Shown piece by piece: positions 1-9,370 of a stretch of 64,000 bases of DNA. Position 1 is the stretch's first letter. Each line of letters begins with the position of its first letter. Below the pieces are notes generated by a model. That model ran no database searches and was not told the origin of the DNA. It worked only from the letters and a program-made list of their open reading frames with translations. The translations under genes and the position numbers were made by a program. The DNA is taken from assembly GCF_011752975.1 (NCBI RefSeq), contig NZ_VWWP01000006.1, positions 273,017 to 337,016 of the forward strand, written 5' to 3'. The stretch comes from Chryseobacterium sp. Tr-659 (GTDB lineage Bacteria; Bacteroidota; Bacteroidia; Flavobacteriales; Weeksellaceae).

Positions 1-1929
1 ATTATTTCGTTGAAATGTTACCCCTGCAGCTCTTCCTTGCAGCCAGTCCAAAATATTGGTTGATCCTGCTGCGTGCTGGTCTTCATTGACGAAGTCAAAT
101 ATAGTAGAATTCACAGAACTGAACATTCCGCTGGACAGCTGCTTGTCTAAGTCTTCTTTCGGATCTTTCTTTTTTCCTACTAAGGCTACTTCCTGGATTT
201 GTATATCTTCACTCTCTAGTTTTTTATAGTTTTTTTGAGTGTTAATAGCTCTGGAAATTGTGGGAGGGAGAGTTTTGGTTCCACTGGTTTTCACCAATGT
301 GTATTTTGTACTTGGCAAATTACCTTTAAATGGTGTAGGATTTACCAGTGGCTCTGCTGTAACGAATAGATTATCCGTACTGGATTCTTTATTTTCCGAA
401 TTGGCGAACAATGAAACTTCCAGAGGTTCATCAAAGTTAAGATTATCCAGGTAGACATATCCGTTTTGGTCCGTTTTAAAAGGGGTAATACTGGATTCAT
501 TTTTGCCTAATTTCAACCCTAAAATGACATTGGAGTTGATCATCAGAGCGTTGTTCTTAATTGGCTTTATCCTGTAAGAAAGGTATTTTTGAGAATTTGC
601 CTTAATAGTGGGTGTATATCCGCTAAGTACGGTATTCCAATCAAATCTTTTCCAGTTTTCAGAAATCAGCAGAGCATCCAGCGCTTCACTATTGGCATTT
701 TTAGAAAAATATTGTGCCGGATGGTCTATAGATGAGGTAAAATCTCCCGTCAGCCAAAGTCCGCTCAGGATATTTTCTTCTTCCGGATTATTGCTGCCGT
801 CATCTTCACTTACCAAAACGGTGTAATTTTTAAAATAAGACTCTGGGGAAAGATCAATACTATTAAAAGACCTTGGAGTTTGTTTTATGCTCTGGGCTAT
901 AATTTCTGCTTTTTCAATCTTTAAATTATTGGGTTTTATAAAACAAAGCCTTTTGGCCACCAGATTGTCTTGTTCATCAAAAATGGCTAGCTGCAAAATA
1001 CCATTGGCTCCATTGCTGATTTTTGTAGGAATAAGGCTTGAAACCTCATTAGTCAGCTGGTTAATATTGGCTTTATAAGCAAGGTGATTGTTGATGGTTC
1101 CTACAATTTTATAATTTTGAAGCTGCTGTTTTAAGTTAGCCCCTTTTAAGGTGTATTTAATGCCTTCTTTAGAACTGTTAACTTCTAAATGGAGGCCGCT
1201 GTCTGCAACTGGAGGCAAATCTATTGTTTTACTTTTTCCTGTATTATCCTGAATAATAGCCTGGTATTTTTTTCCTGAAGCCGGGATTATGGTAAAGGAT
1301 GCAACATTTTTATCAAAAGATTTAAATGTAGTTATGGGAGTATTAGGATTTTGAATTTCTATTATTTTTCCGGTCCAGCTTTCCGGTAATGAAGCTTCAC
1401 TGGATAACCTTACAGCAAATTTTGCAGCTATACCATTCAAAAAAGTTCCGCCTTCGGGAGAGACTTTTGCAGACCAATCGGAGCTTTTTGAGATTGCTAA
1501 TGATTGTGTGGAATTAGGGTTGTAAACAGGAAGGGCTTTAACAATCTGAAAATCTTCGTTGAAATTGGTCATGTAAGGAGTATAAGCTCTTACAAAGTAA
1601 ACCTGTTCAGACAGGTCTTCTTTCAATTGAAAATCTCCACTGCCTTCACCGTTAGTGAGAAGTATAGTTTTCCAATCGATTAACTTTTTATCAGAATTGT
1701 ACAATTCTACAAACAAAGTAGTAGATAATGTGGAGCGATTGTACCCATCAAATACAAAACTTTTAAACCAGATTTTGTCACCAGCGGCATATTGGGGTTT
1801 GTCTGTAAGTAAGTATACTTTCTCTTGCTCGTAATTATTCTCAAGGTTGGTAAGTGCTTTTTCTAATTTAGATTGTGCCCATATTGGCTGTACCATCGAG
1901 ATAAGCAATACACAGAATATATTTTTCAT
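1..1929 (-). CDS. MG2-domain surface protein with plug-like region (3' end outside window)
   Basis: The gene is cut by the window edge: 643 codons from an ATG at 1929 stay open to base 1. The protein starts with a signal peptide ending near residue 18 (IWA-Q). Residues 36-60 (KVYLLTDKPQYAAGDKIWF) match the MG2 domain of alpha-2-macroglobulin-like proteins. The last visible residues (ILDWLQGRAAGV) resemble the TonB-dependent receptor plug signature. Bacteroidota have a family of about 800-900 residue envelope proteins that combine MG2 and plug-like regions, so roughly 200 residues are probably missing. Its molecular role is not known; an outer-membrane or periplasmic location is inferred. A second, unrelated MG-domain protein lies at 56627-62503. 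Confidence 0.75.
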   Translation of the reverse strand, partial: MKNIFCVLLISMVQPIWAQSKLEKALTNLENNYEQEKVYLLTDKPQYAAGDKIWFKSFVFDGYNRSTLSTTLFVELYNSDKKLIDWKTILLTNGEGSGDFQLKEDLSEQVYFVRAYTPYMTNFNEDFQIVKALPVYNPNSTQSLAISKSSDWSAKVSPEGGTFLNGIAAKFAVRLSSEASLPESWTGKIIEIQNPNTPITTFKSFDKNVASFTIIPASGKKYQAIIQDNTGKSKTIDLPPVADSGLHLEVNSSKEGIKYTLKGANLKQQLQNYKIVGTINNHLAYKANINQLTNEVSSLIPTKISNGANGILQLAIFDEQDNLVAKRLCFIKPNNLKIEKAEIIAQSIKQTPRSFNSIDLSPESYFKNYTVLVSEDDGSNNPEEENILSGLWLTGDFTSSIDHPAQYFSKNANSEALDALLISENWKRFDWNTVLSGYTPTIKANSQKYLSYRIKPIKNNALMINSNVILGLKLGKNESSITPFKTDQNGYVYLDNLNFDEPLEVSLFANSENKESSTDNLFVTAEPLVNPTPFKGNLPSTKYTLVKTSGTKTLPPTISRAINTQKNYKKLESEDIQIQEVALVGKKKDPKEDLDKQLSSGMFSSVNSTIFDFVNEDQHAAGSTNILDWLQGRAAGVTFQRNN

Positions 1930-2386
1930 AAAAATCTTAGTGCATTTTTAATTCTGTGCTAATTTAATGATTTAAAGAGTTGAAAATTACTATTAACTTC
2001 TTAATTCGGAATAAAAAAATAATATTGATGGAATCTTGCGGGTGAAAATTTTAAGATAGAATACTTCGTGGAATGTTGAGGAAATACATATTGTAAATGT
2101 GAATTAAATATGAATGTATTGTAACTTAAATCCTTATATGAAAAAAATTAATCAATATTAGGTGATAAAAAATACATCGAAAGAATATTTTTACTATTTT
2201 TATAAAGTAAACTAATACATGAAAATAAATGATAAATATTTAATCATAAATATTTATGTCAAATTAATATATTTTAAATAATCATTTTTATTTTCAATGA
2301 TATAATTTAATCTTATCTAATGATAAGGTTGTATTTGTACGCTTAACAGAACTCATTTAAACATAAACTAAAACCCAATCAATCCT
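1930..2386. other. AT-rich intergenic region between divergent genes
   Basis: This 457-bp gap separates two divergently transcribed genes and should hold both promoters. It is very AT-rich. I see no reading frame or strong repeat, and only near-matches to the TAnnTTTG element, for example TGTATTTG about 55 bases before the amidohydrolase start. Confidence 0.5.
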
Positions 2387-4297
2387 ATGGAAAACTTACA
2401 CACACACACGCACGGCTGCACACATTGTTCTTGTGACAATCCTGTTTTAAAAATTCTTAAAGAAGAACTTTTCAGTGCAGAAAATCTGACGAAAATAAAC
2501 CCCGGTTCCGGAAAAGCTACTCACGAAAAACCACAAACCCTGATGATCAGCGGAGAAAATATCCGGCCAATGATTGGAGGTTCAACGGAAAAAGTCGAAT
2601 CTATTGGGATAGCTGATGGAAAAGTTGTTGTTACCGGTAATAAAACGGATGTAAAAAAATATATGAGCAAAAACTATCCTCAATTTCAAAAAAAGCAATT
2701 AACCGGAACCCAAACGCTGCTTCCCGGTCTCATCGAACCTCATGTTCATATGGTTCCCGCGGCTATGACACATGGTTGGAAGGACGTGAGCCCTTTTGAG
2801 GGGCAAAATTTACGGCCTGTATACGATTTGACATCTGTCGGGTTAATCATAAATAAGGATATTCCCAGCATTCCCGGGTATGTAATTTTGGGAAAAGGAT
2901 TAGATCCGTCGTTAATGCCTTTTGAAGAAATAAATGGTAAAAAAGAGTTGATAACAATTAATAATACACTGCTTGATGGTATTAATGCTGATATACCTAT
3001 GATGTTGTTAAGTGCTTCTATGCATACGCTCTATCTGAATACAAAAGCATTAGAATATGTATTTAAACACAGTACTAAAATACAGGATAAATATAAAACC
3101 GTTGAAAAGTATATTAGTGATACCCAGGGACAGTTGCAGGAAGGTTTACAAATGACACCCGCTTTAATGGCTGTAAAACTGCAGATCATTGCGATGAGTC
3201 TTCAGATTAATAGTAACCTTACTCATCTTTTTAAAGAAGCTAATTCAAGAGGAATTACTTTTATGTATGATGCCGGGCTGAATAACGGTTCAGAAATACT
3301 CTTAACCAAATATTTTGAAACGCATCCGGAACTGGTGAGAACAGGCGGTGCATATCTTTGTTCTAGCCAGGAAGAAGTTGATAAACTGGAGCCTTATGCA
3401 GAACCGAAGAATTATAAGCCGGTATATTATGGGCATATTAAAGTGGTTTCGGATGGCTCGAATCAGGGGCTGACAGGCTATCAGAGTGCTCCTTATCTGT
3501 GTAATCCTGAAAATAATACAGGGGTATTTAATTTTCCGCAGGCAGGTATTCCTGCTCATACAATTCCCCCCAGCTACAACACCTTAATTGATACGGTAGT
3601 TGCTAAAAAAGGCTGGCCGTTAATGGTTCATGCTAATGGTGATCAGGCGGTAACATTTGCAATCAACGCATATCAGCGCAGTCTGGCTCAATACAGAGGT
3701 CCTGAGCTTCGTAACCGTATAGAACACTGCTCGCTTCTGACAGCGGATCAAATTACAAATATGCTGCAAATGGGTGTTTCACCAAGTTTCCTTATCGGGC
3801 ACGTAGGGTATTGGGGATATGCTTTCAAGAAAGTAATATTCGGTGAAAAAGCAGAGATGCTTGACCTTTGTGGTTCCACACTTGCAGCCGGGATGAGAAT
3901 TACTCTTCATAGCGATAATGAGGTAAGTCCGTTGGGGCCTTTGAGAATGATGGAACAATCGATTACCAGAATCATGGAAAAGAAGACAACAAGTATTGAA
4001 GTATTGAACAGTGCTGAATACCTTACTCCCGAGCAGGCTCTTATTGCTGTTACTTATGACGCGGCATGGCAGTGCTATGCAGATAAATGGGTAGGTTCAT
4101 TAAATGAAGGTTATTTTGCTGATTTTGTGATATTGGAACAAGATCCTCTTTCCCTGACCACTCAATCTTCACAATATATGAAAATGCGTAATATCCCGGT
4201 ATTGGAAACCTGGGTAGGTGGTATACCTGTGTATGTGAACGATAAGGCAGCAAAAGTAATAACCGAAAAAGATACTATTTTTTCAGGTAATTCATAA
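2387..4297 (+). CDS. Amidohydrolase, YtcJ-like (amidohydrolase 3 family)
   Basis: This 636-residue protein has the metal-site pattern of the amidohydrolase superfamily: HVH at residues 119-121 after LPGLIEP, His415 in MVHANGDQA, His447 in NRIEHC and Asp510 in HSDNEVSPLGP. That order and spacing fit the YtcJ/amidohydrolase 3 group, which hydrolyses amide or formamide bonds; the substrate cannot be read from sequence. No signal peptide is visible, so it is probably cytoplasmic. The N-terminus is odd: residues 5-16 contain four His and three Cys (HTHTHGCTHCSC), a potential extra metal site not part of the core fold. It is transcribed alone and ends at a strong bidirectional terminator. Confidence 0.85.
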   Translation: MENLHTHTHGCTHCSCDNPVLKILKEELFSAENLTKINPGSGKATHEKPQTLMISGENIRPMIGGSTEKVESIGIADGKVVVTGNKTDVKKYMSKNYPQFQKKQLTGTQTLLPGLIEPHVHMVPAAMTHGWKDVSPFEGQNLRPVYDLTSVGLIINKDIPSIPGYVILGKGLDPSLMPFEEINGKKELITINNTLLDGINADIPMMLLSASMHTLYLNTKALEYVFKHSTKIQDKYKTVEKYISDTQGQLQEGLQMTPALMAVKLQIIAMSLQINSNLTHLFKEANSRGITFMYDAGLNNGSEILLTKYFETHPELVRTGGAYLCSSQEEVDKLEPYAEPKNYKPVYYGHIKVVSDGSNQGLTGYQSAPYLCNPENNTGVFNFPQAGIPAHTIPPSYNTLIDTVVAKKGWPLMVHANGDQAVTFAINAYQRSLAQYRGPELRNRIEHCSLLTADQITNMLQMGVSPSFLIGHVGYWGYAFKKVIFGEKAEMLDLCGSTLAAGMRITLHSDNEVSPLGPLRMMEQSITRIMEKKTTSIEVLNSAEYLTPEQALIAVTYDAAWQCYADKWVGSLNEGYFADFVILEQDPLSLTTQSSQYMKMRNIPVLETWVGGIPVYVNDKAAKVITEKDTIFSGNS

Positions 4298-4384
4298 TGA
4301 GCTGATTTGTTAATCCATCTGAAAATTGTCTCTTTAAGGGAGATTTCTATAAGCATATAACTTTAGGAATGTTTACCTGTAAAA

Positions 4385-4422
4385 AAAGAACCTGTCTCTC
4401 TTTAGAAACAGGTTCCTTTTTT
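4385..4422. terminator. Bidirectional rho-independent terminator
   Basis: An 8-bp perfect stem (GAACCTGT / ACAGGTTC) is flanked by seven A on the left and six T on the right. It can serve both the amidohydrolase gene and the converging small peptide gene. Confidence 0.8.
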
Positions 4423-4451
4423 GTTATCAGATGCTTTATAAAAAGTATATT

Positions 4452-4697
4452 TTAAGGATGAATCACAACGGGAGTTCCGCCGCAGAAACTCTCACAAACA
4501 TCATAAGGACCGGGTCCCATTGTTTGATCTGTCTGACCTTGATAATATCCAAGACAGCAGTTGAAGCATGTTGAAAATTCAGCATTTTCCCAGGTATCAC
4601 AGGGGCCTGCAGAGACCCCTCCATGGATGCTCTTCAAGTTTAATCGATTTAAAGCTTTTGCTCCGTTGACATTTAATTTAAATTTGAGATTTTTCAT
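4452..4697 (-). CDS. Double-glycine leader, Cys-rich secreted peptide precursor
   Basis: The 81-residue product begins MKNLKFKL and continues with a hydrophilic leader ending LNLKSIHGG at residues 19-27, the layout of bacteriocin-like double-glycine leaders common in Chryseobacterium-type genomes. The 54-residue core has six cysteines (33, 44, 47, 48, 68, 72), enough for three disulfides, plus many Gly, Pro and aromatic residues. Export and leader removal normally need a C39 peptidase/ABC transporter, and none lies in the window. The next gene on the same strand is a papain-like lipoprotein, a possible but unproven processing partner. Antibacterial activity is a guess; a secreted structural or signalling peptide is equally possible. 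Confidence 0.65.
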   Translation of the reverse strand: MKNLKFKLNVNGAKALNRLNLKSIHGGVSAGPCDTWENAEFSTCFNCCLGYYQGQTDQTMGPGPYDVCESFCGGTPVVIHP

Positions 4698-5344
4698 AAT
4701 AAAATATTTTAGTTATTTGAATTATCGTAATTAATTTATATTAATTTGGAGAGAAGAGAGGGGGTAGAAATACGTCCCTATTTTTGTAAGAAAGGTAATC
4801 ATTTATTTTGAGATTAATGTCTGTTTTTCTTGTCAAATTAATAATTTTTATTCTTTTTGTTTTTTAATTTTTTATAAAATAGTATTATTTATATTGAATA
4901 AGGTAATTGTAATGCTTTTTGAGGGCTCTCTTGAGTATGTTTTAATAAAGTCTTCATATAAGTTAGATTTGATGCAGAAAAATTATTTATAGTTTGTTGA
5001 TTATTAATGTGTAATGATATGAAATTAAAAATAATCCTGTAATCTTAATATTCATCATATAGCTGATAAGATGAAAAGGGAGCCGTCCTTCGAACAAAAA
5101 TAAATATTGAGTATTCCGAATTTAATAGAACTCAACAGTAATTTCTATGGGTATAAAATTTTTATGGGTATTTCTAATGTAACAAAACAAAACCTTCTGC
5201 AGTAAAGCAGAAGGCCAAAAAAAACTCACTTTTTATTCAAAAAAATTATAAGAAAACTACCTTCTTAAAAAAGTAAATATTTGAATTATTTTCTTTGAAT
5301 AATTACAATAATCCTCAAAGTATAATTATGATTAATCTGTTTGT
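4698..5344. other. Intergenic region, no gene seen
   Basis: About 650 bp of AT-rich DNA. It must contain the promoter of the small peptide gene and, near 5183-5214, the terminator of the peptidase gene. I find no convincing coding frame. Confidence 0.5.
5183..5214 (-). terminator. Terminator of the papain-like peptidase gene
   Basis: An 8-bp perfect stem CCTTCTGC / GCAGAAGG with a six-base loop. Read on the minus strand it is followed by a T-rich tail (ttttgttttgtt), which fits the end of the upstream peptidase transcript. Confidence 0.7.
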
Positions 5345-6244
5345 TTATTCAACATATGCAACATATGCTTCATCTATGGCTCCTTTACCTGTTAATATTG
5401 AAAGTAAGTTGGTAGATTTAGAGAAGAAGGTATAGTCTATCCAGAAATAACCATTATCTCCCCAGGAATTTCCCCAAGAATTTTGTACTTTAAATGCCTT
5501 CTTAGTATCATCATACCCCACAACGCATATTGCATGGCCTCCACGTACAGCTCCTGAATGTGATTTCCATATCCAATTAGTGTTTTTCATATTATCAAAA
5601 CTGGCGTCAACCGTTACAGCAATAACAACAGGCAGGTCCATACTTAATAGTGTTTTTACCCCTGCAATATCTGTGTTATCTACTGTTGCCCAGTTTGTTA
5701 ATTTATGAGTAGATGCCGCTAATTTTTGTGCTGCATTGGGTAAAGTTGAACAGCCTGTATCAGTATATGGCATTTCTGTCCAGCTGCAGGCTCCTTGATT
5801 TTTTAGAAGATTGAGAGCATCTTTTACATAGGAGCCCTGACAATCATTACTTACTTTTATTTGGTTAAATACATATTCCGGGCTTCTTGCCGAATTAACT
5901 CCTTTAAAATTAAGTTCAAGAGAACTTGCTGCAGCGTAGGTTGTTGCCCAGCCAACACATGATCCCTCTGAGCCCTGATCGCCAATAGGAGTTCCTGCAA
6001 TAAAATAACTGCCAGGAAGAGCTTTTTTAGCACTCTCAAAATTCTTATTTTTAAATTTAAATGTTAAAGCATTAATATCTGCTTTTTGGAAAGATGCATA
6101 AGTGTCTTGATCTATAAGCTTGGCCCCCAGAGAGTATTGTTTTTGAGGCTCAGGGATTGGCTTTTCAACTTCCATGTCTTCATTAGAATTACATGCTGAA
6201 AGAGTGAGTACACTGAGTGCTACAATAATTGATTTTGTTTTCAT
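5345..6244 (-). CDS. C1 (papain-like) cysteine peptidase lipoprotein
   Basis: From the ATG at 6244 the protein has 299 residues and a lipoprotein signal with LSAC (Cys18). A further in-frame ATG nine codons upstream would put charged residues before the signal and is less likely. The papain catalytic set is visible: Gln90 and Cys96 in QGSEGSCVGWA, His237 in GGHAIC, and Asn255 in QNSWGNSWG. About 70 residues between the lipid anchor and Gln90 may act as a linker or short propeptide. It is predicted to be an active envelope-anchored peptidase. Its neighbour is the Cys-rich double-glycine peptide on the same strand, about 650 bp downstream and with its own transcription signals. Confidence 0.88.
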   Translation of the reverse strand: MKTKSIIVALSVLTLSACNSNEDMEVEKPIPEPQKQYSLGAKLIDQDTYASFQKADINALTFKFKNKNFESAKKALPGSYFIAGTPIGDQGSEGSCVGWATTYAAASSLELNFKGVNSARSPEYVFNQIKVSNDCQGSYVKDALNLLKNQGACSWTEMPYTDTGCSTLPNAAQKLAASTHKLTNWATVDNTDIAGVKTLLSMDLPVVIAVTVDASFDNMKNTNWIWKSHSGAVRGGHAICVVGYDDTKKAFKVQNSWGNSWGDNGYFWIDYTFFSKSTNLLSILTGKGAIDEAYVAYVE

Positions 6245-6271
6245 ATTTTTATTTTGTTGGTTACGTTTCAA

Positions 6272-6740
6272 AGGTATTTTTTTTTATATTTTTAACAAAT
6301 CCAAATATGATGTCTTAAAGTATGCTGTTTTTATATTGTTGTAAATCAGTGTATTATGTTTTTTTTATTAATATCTTTTATAATGATAACGAGTTACATT
6401 AATAATTATTAATACTGTTTTTAAATCATTTATGAATGAAATATTTTAACCTTTAGAGGAACAGCAGCTTACTCATTTAAAATACACGATTCTTAAAGGC
6501 CTTAAAAAAAAGACTTTAAGAGTTTTAAGAAAGGATAATGTAAATGAATTGAATTCTACATTCTGATAGTGATGTGATCTCCAGTTTTAATAATAAAGAT
6601 GTTTATGCCTGAAGCAATTCCGGATATTTGCAATCCGGAACAATAAGGCAGCAGGTTAGAGATCAATTGTGGACTCTCAGTTTTCTGGCCTACCCGTGTG
6701 GTGGACAAGCTCAATTAAAAAATAATTAGAATGATAGGAT
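6272..6740. other. Intergenic region with a possible T9SS-tail fragment
   Basis: The region is AT-rich. On the minus strand, 6717 to 6556 stays open for about 52 codons without an ATG and ends with residues like a T9SS type A tail (SGINIFIIKTGD). It could be the end of a lost secreted-protein gene. The imperfect palindrome TTCCGGATATTTGCAATCCGGAA lies inside it. Confidence 0.3.
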
Positions 6741-8447
6741 CTAATTTAAACTATTCAAAAAGATATTTAAGCTGTCTTCTCTGCCAAGTCCCATTTTAGT
6801 TTTAATTTTAGTTTTATATACTCTGATGCTTCCCACAGTGAATTTTTTTAGCAAAGAAATTTCTTTAGCCGTAAGATCTAGTTTAAAGTATACACAAAGC
6901 TGTAATTCCTGTGTGGTAAGAGAAGGATATTTTGAAGAAAGTGTTTCTATAAATTTCTTATTTTCATCAGAGTCTTCATCAAGAAATTGGTTGTTTCTCT
7001 TATCAATCAATATCAGATTGTTTATTTTTAACTGCAGATTTCTTAATAATTCTTCTGTATCAATATTTTTTGACTTTTTGATCTTTTTGATATTCTCTAA
7101 AAACTCCCTTTCTGTTTCTGTTTTTAAATTGAGATTGAGACGTAAATTATTAATTTTTTCTCTTTGAAGCTGTACCTCTTGCTCTAAGATTTGTTTTTGA
7201 TTCTTGGATATTATTTTTTCCTGTATATACACCGCTTCCTTTCTTTCTTTCATCTTTTTTAGAAGAAATATAATCAATGAAAAAGAAGTAATAAGAATAA
7301 AGAATCCAATCAGGAGAAATATATTTTTCTTTTTTTCATACGCCCATTCCTGGGTAACAGATTTAATAAGGTATTGATCTGCAAAGTTGAGTTTGGTTTC
7401 AATTTCCTGTTTGTAATTTTGGTCATGTTCATTGTTAAGATCTATCAGCTTTCGGGTAACAGTCTTAAGGCTTTGGATATCATTTGTTTTTAAATAATAA
7501 TCCTGAAGAATCGTGTTGAGGATAATTTTGTTTTCATTAATAATCATCTTGGGCTCTATTGCTTTTAATGAGCTGATGATACTTTTTGTTCCGGCGGGGT
7601 TGATAAGAATGCTGTCATAAATACTCATCAATGATCTTGAGGTTGTAACAACCATTCCATAATTTTTATTTTGCAATGAAAACGCTAACTCGGATTGCAG
7701 TAGAGTTTCTGCTTTTTCATAGTTTCCTTCTTTTTTATAGTAACCGGCAAGCCCTTCTTTCATATAATTTAAGAAAAGCTTTTCTACATTCCTTAAATTA
7801 GGTTTGTCATTAAGCATTTTAATTGCTTTTTCAGTTTCAGCAATGGCTCTTTTAGGCTGATTCATTTTGTCATAACATAGCCCATAATTGTTATGCATGG
7901 ATGCAACGTAAAGCGTTTCATTTTCTTTTTCAAAGATTTCAAGAGCTTTCGTGAATAACTTCAGTGCTTTTTCATATTCTCCATCATTATATAATATTCT
8001 TCCTTTAAAATGATAAAGATGCCCCAATGAATACTTTTTCGTAGTTTCCTCACTGATGTTAATAGCAATATTAATGTATCGCATAGCCCAGTCAGGAGCG
8101 CTTTTTTCAAAATAAGCTGCAAGATTACTATTACAGTCAATGGTAATGAAAGCATATCTATCATCATTGATCTTCATAAGATCATAGCATAGCGGGATTT
8201 GTTTTAGTTTGTCATTTTCATATATGACCATTTCGACCTGCTTACTGCTGATCAAAAATTTTGTGTTTCCTGTTTCTTGATATTTCTGTAATTCCCGCGT
8301 AAATATTTCCTTCATTTTTACAGGATCCTTCTTAACATCCAACGTAAGTTCTTTGCTGATCGCAAGGAAATAGTCGTTTTCCTCTTCACGTTCACAGGAG
8401 GTAAAGAAAAAGAGTAAAAGCAAAAAAATAGGTATAATTTTTTTCAT
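6741..8447 (-). CDS. Membrane-anchored TPR protein with LuxR-type HTH
   Basis: The 568-residue protein starts with a lipoprotein-like signal (FTSC, Cys18). Tetratricopeptide repeats follow over roughly residues 100-350, then a single membrane helix at 373-395, a coiled coil to about 490, and a C-terminal HTH resembling LuxR/GerE (TTQELQLCVYFKLDLTAKEI). This layout is a common Bacteroidota regulator type in which a periplasmic TPR sensor is joined through the membrane to a cytoplasmic DNA-binding domain. A lipobox plus a later membrane span would place the TPRs outside and the HTH inside. The signal and targets are unknown. Two direct repeats lie about 45 bp upstream of its start and may be its operator. 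Confidence 0.8.
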   Translation of the reverse strand: MKKIIPIFLLLLFFFTSCEREEENDYFLAISKELTLDVKKDPVKMKEIFTRELQKYQETGNTKFLISSKQVEMVIYENDKLKQIPLCYDLMKINDDRYAFITIDCNSNLAAYFEKSAPDWAMRYINIAINISEETTKKYSLGHLYHFKGRILYNDGEYEKALKLFTKALEIFEKENETLYVASMHNNYGLCYDKMNQPKRAIAETEKAIKMLNDKPNLRNVEKLFLNYMKEGLAGYYKKEGNYEKAETLLQSELAFSLQNKNYGMVVTTSRSLMSIYDSILINPAGTKSIISSLKAIEPKMIINENKIILNTILQDYYLKTNDIQSLKTVTRKLIDLNNEHDQNYKQEIETKLNFADQYLIKSVTQEWAYEKKKNIFLLIGFFILITSFSLIIFLLKKMKERKEAVYIQEKIISKNQKQILEQEVQLQREKINNLRLNLNLKTETEREFLENIKKIKKSKNIDTEELLRNLQLKINNLILIDKRNNQFLDEDSDENKKFIETLSSKYPSLTTQELQLCVYFKLDLTAKEISLLKKFTVGSIRVYKTKIKTKMGLGREDSLNIFLNSLN

Positions 8448-8771
8448 TCATGTTATGTTTCAGAAGCAATTTTACAAATAAAAATTTTATTATATGCTAT
8501 ACATTTTTGTTAATGCTATACATTATGCGAATTAATTATTTGAAAAAAATAAAATACTGATTTACAGGAGTTTGTTTTTTTAAAGTTAATACATTTTTTT
8601 CAAAAAATATAAAAATATTAATACAAATTAACCTTTTAGTTTCTTTTTTCTTTCTACTTCATCTATAAATTCGCTTTCGAAATTTCATGAATTTAAGAAG
8701 AAATATCATTTTTATTTTTCATGATATAATAGGGATTAAAAACTTTGGTGAAAGAGAAAAATTGGATGAAA
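8448..8771. other. Divergent intergenic region with direct repeats
   Basis: It separates the TPR-LuxR regulator from the HTH module and should carry divergent promoters. The direct repeat at 8494-8524 is the only clear structure. The rest is AT-rich. Confidence 0.5.
8494..8524. promoter_or_regulatory. Direct repeat ATGCTATACATT x2
   Basis: Two copies of ATGCTATACATT begin at 8494 and 8513, 19 bp apart. They lie between two divergent regulator genes, where a dimeric DNA-binding protein might act. Function is inferred only from placement and spacing. Confidence 0.4.
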
Positions 8772-9185
8772 ATGGATTTAAAAAACATCAACATTGGATA
8801 TTTAATTAAATGTGAAGTAGAGAACAATCAGATAAGCATAGAACGCATAAGTAAGTTTTTGAAATGTGATGAAGAAGATATAGAAGAAATGTATAAACAA
8901 AAAGATCTTCCCACTGAGCTTCTTTTAAAATGGAGTAAACTTTTAGAATATGATTTTTTCAGATTGTATTCCCAGCATCTCATTCTTTATGCGCCTCAGA
9001 AAAAAATAACGGCCTATAAAGATAAAAAAAACGGGCTGCCAATATTCAGGAAAAATCTTTATACAACAGAAATGATCAGGTTTATTCTTGAGATGCTGAG
9101 GACAGGAGAGAAAACCAAAGAGGAAATTTTAAAAGAATATAGAATTCCAAGAACGACCTTACATAAATGGAATGAAAAATATTAA
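8772..9185 (+). CDS. HTH protein A of a duplicated two-gene module (copy 1)
   Basis: The start at 8772 (MDLKNINIG) is chosen because the paralogue at 38067-38489 starts at the equivalent place (MNFKDIHIG). The 137-residue protein has a conserved centre (WSKLLEYDFFRLYSQHLILY) and a C-terminal helix-turn-helix ending IPRTTLHKWNEKY, like the DNA-binding part of IS3-type transposase OrfA proteins. No catalytic transposase domain follows. Such proteins are often labelled transposase in related genomes, but nothing here shows mobility. It is followed by HTH protein B and then by a secreted adhesin gene, so a local regulator is plausible. Confidence 0.7.
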   Translation: MDLKNINIGYLIKCEVENNQISIERISKFLKCDEEDIEEMYKQKDLPTELLLKWSKLLEYDFFRLYSQHLILYAPQKKITAYKDKKNGLPIFRKNLYTTEMIRFILEMLRTGEKTKEEILKEYRIPRTTLHKWNEKY

Positions 9186-9370
9186 TCTTATTTAGATTTT
9201 AAGTGAAAAGTAAGAATAGCGTAATAAAAATTATAAAATAAAATTTATAATGAGTTTTAGTGCTCAGGTTGGTATATGTAACAACAGATTGCTGTGTCAT
9301 TTAAAATACAGAAAGATCTGATTAAGTAAGAAAACACAATGAAAAATATAAGTTTAATCAAAATTTTAAT

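Noticed and set aside
239..1078. Short plus-strand frames inside 1-1929
   Set aside because: They lie on the opposite strand of a continuous 643-codon gene with a signal peptide and recognised domains, so they are shadows.
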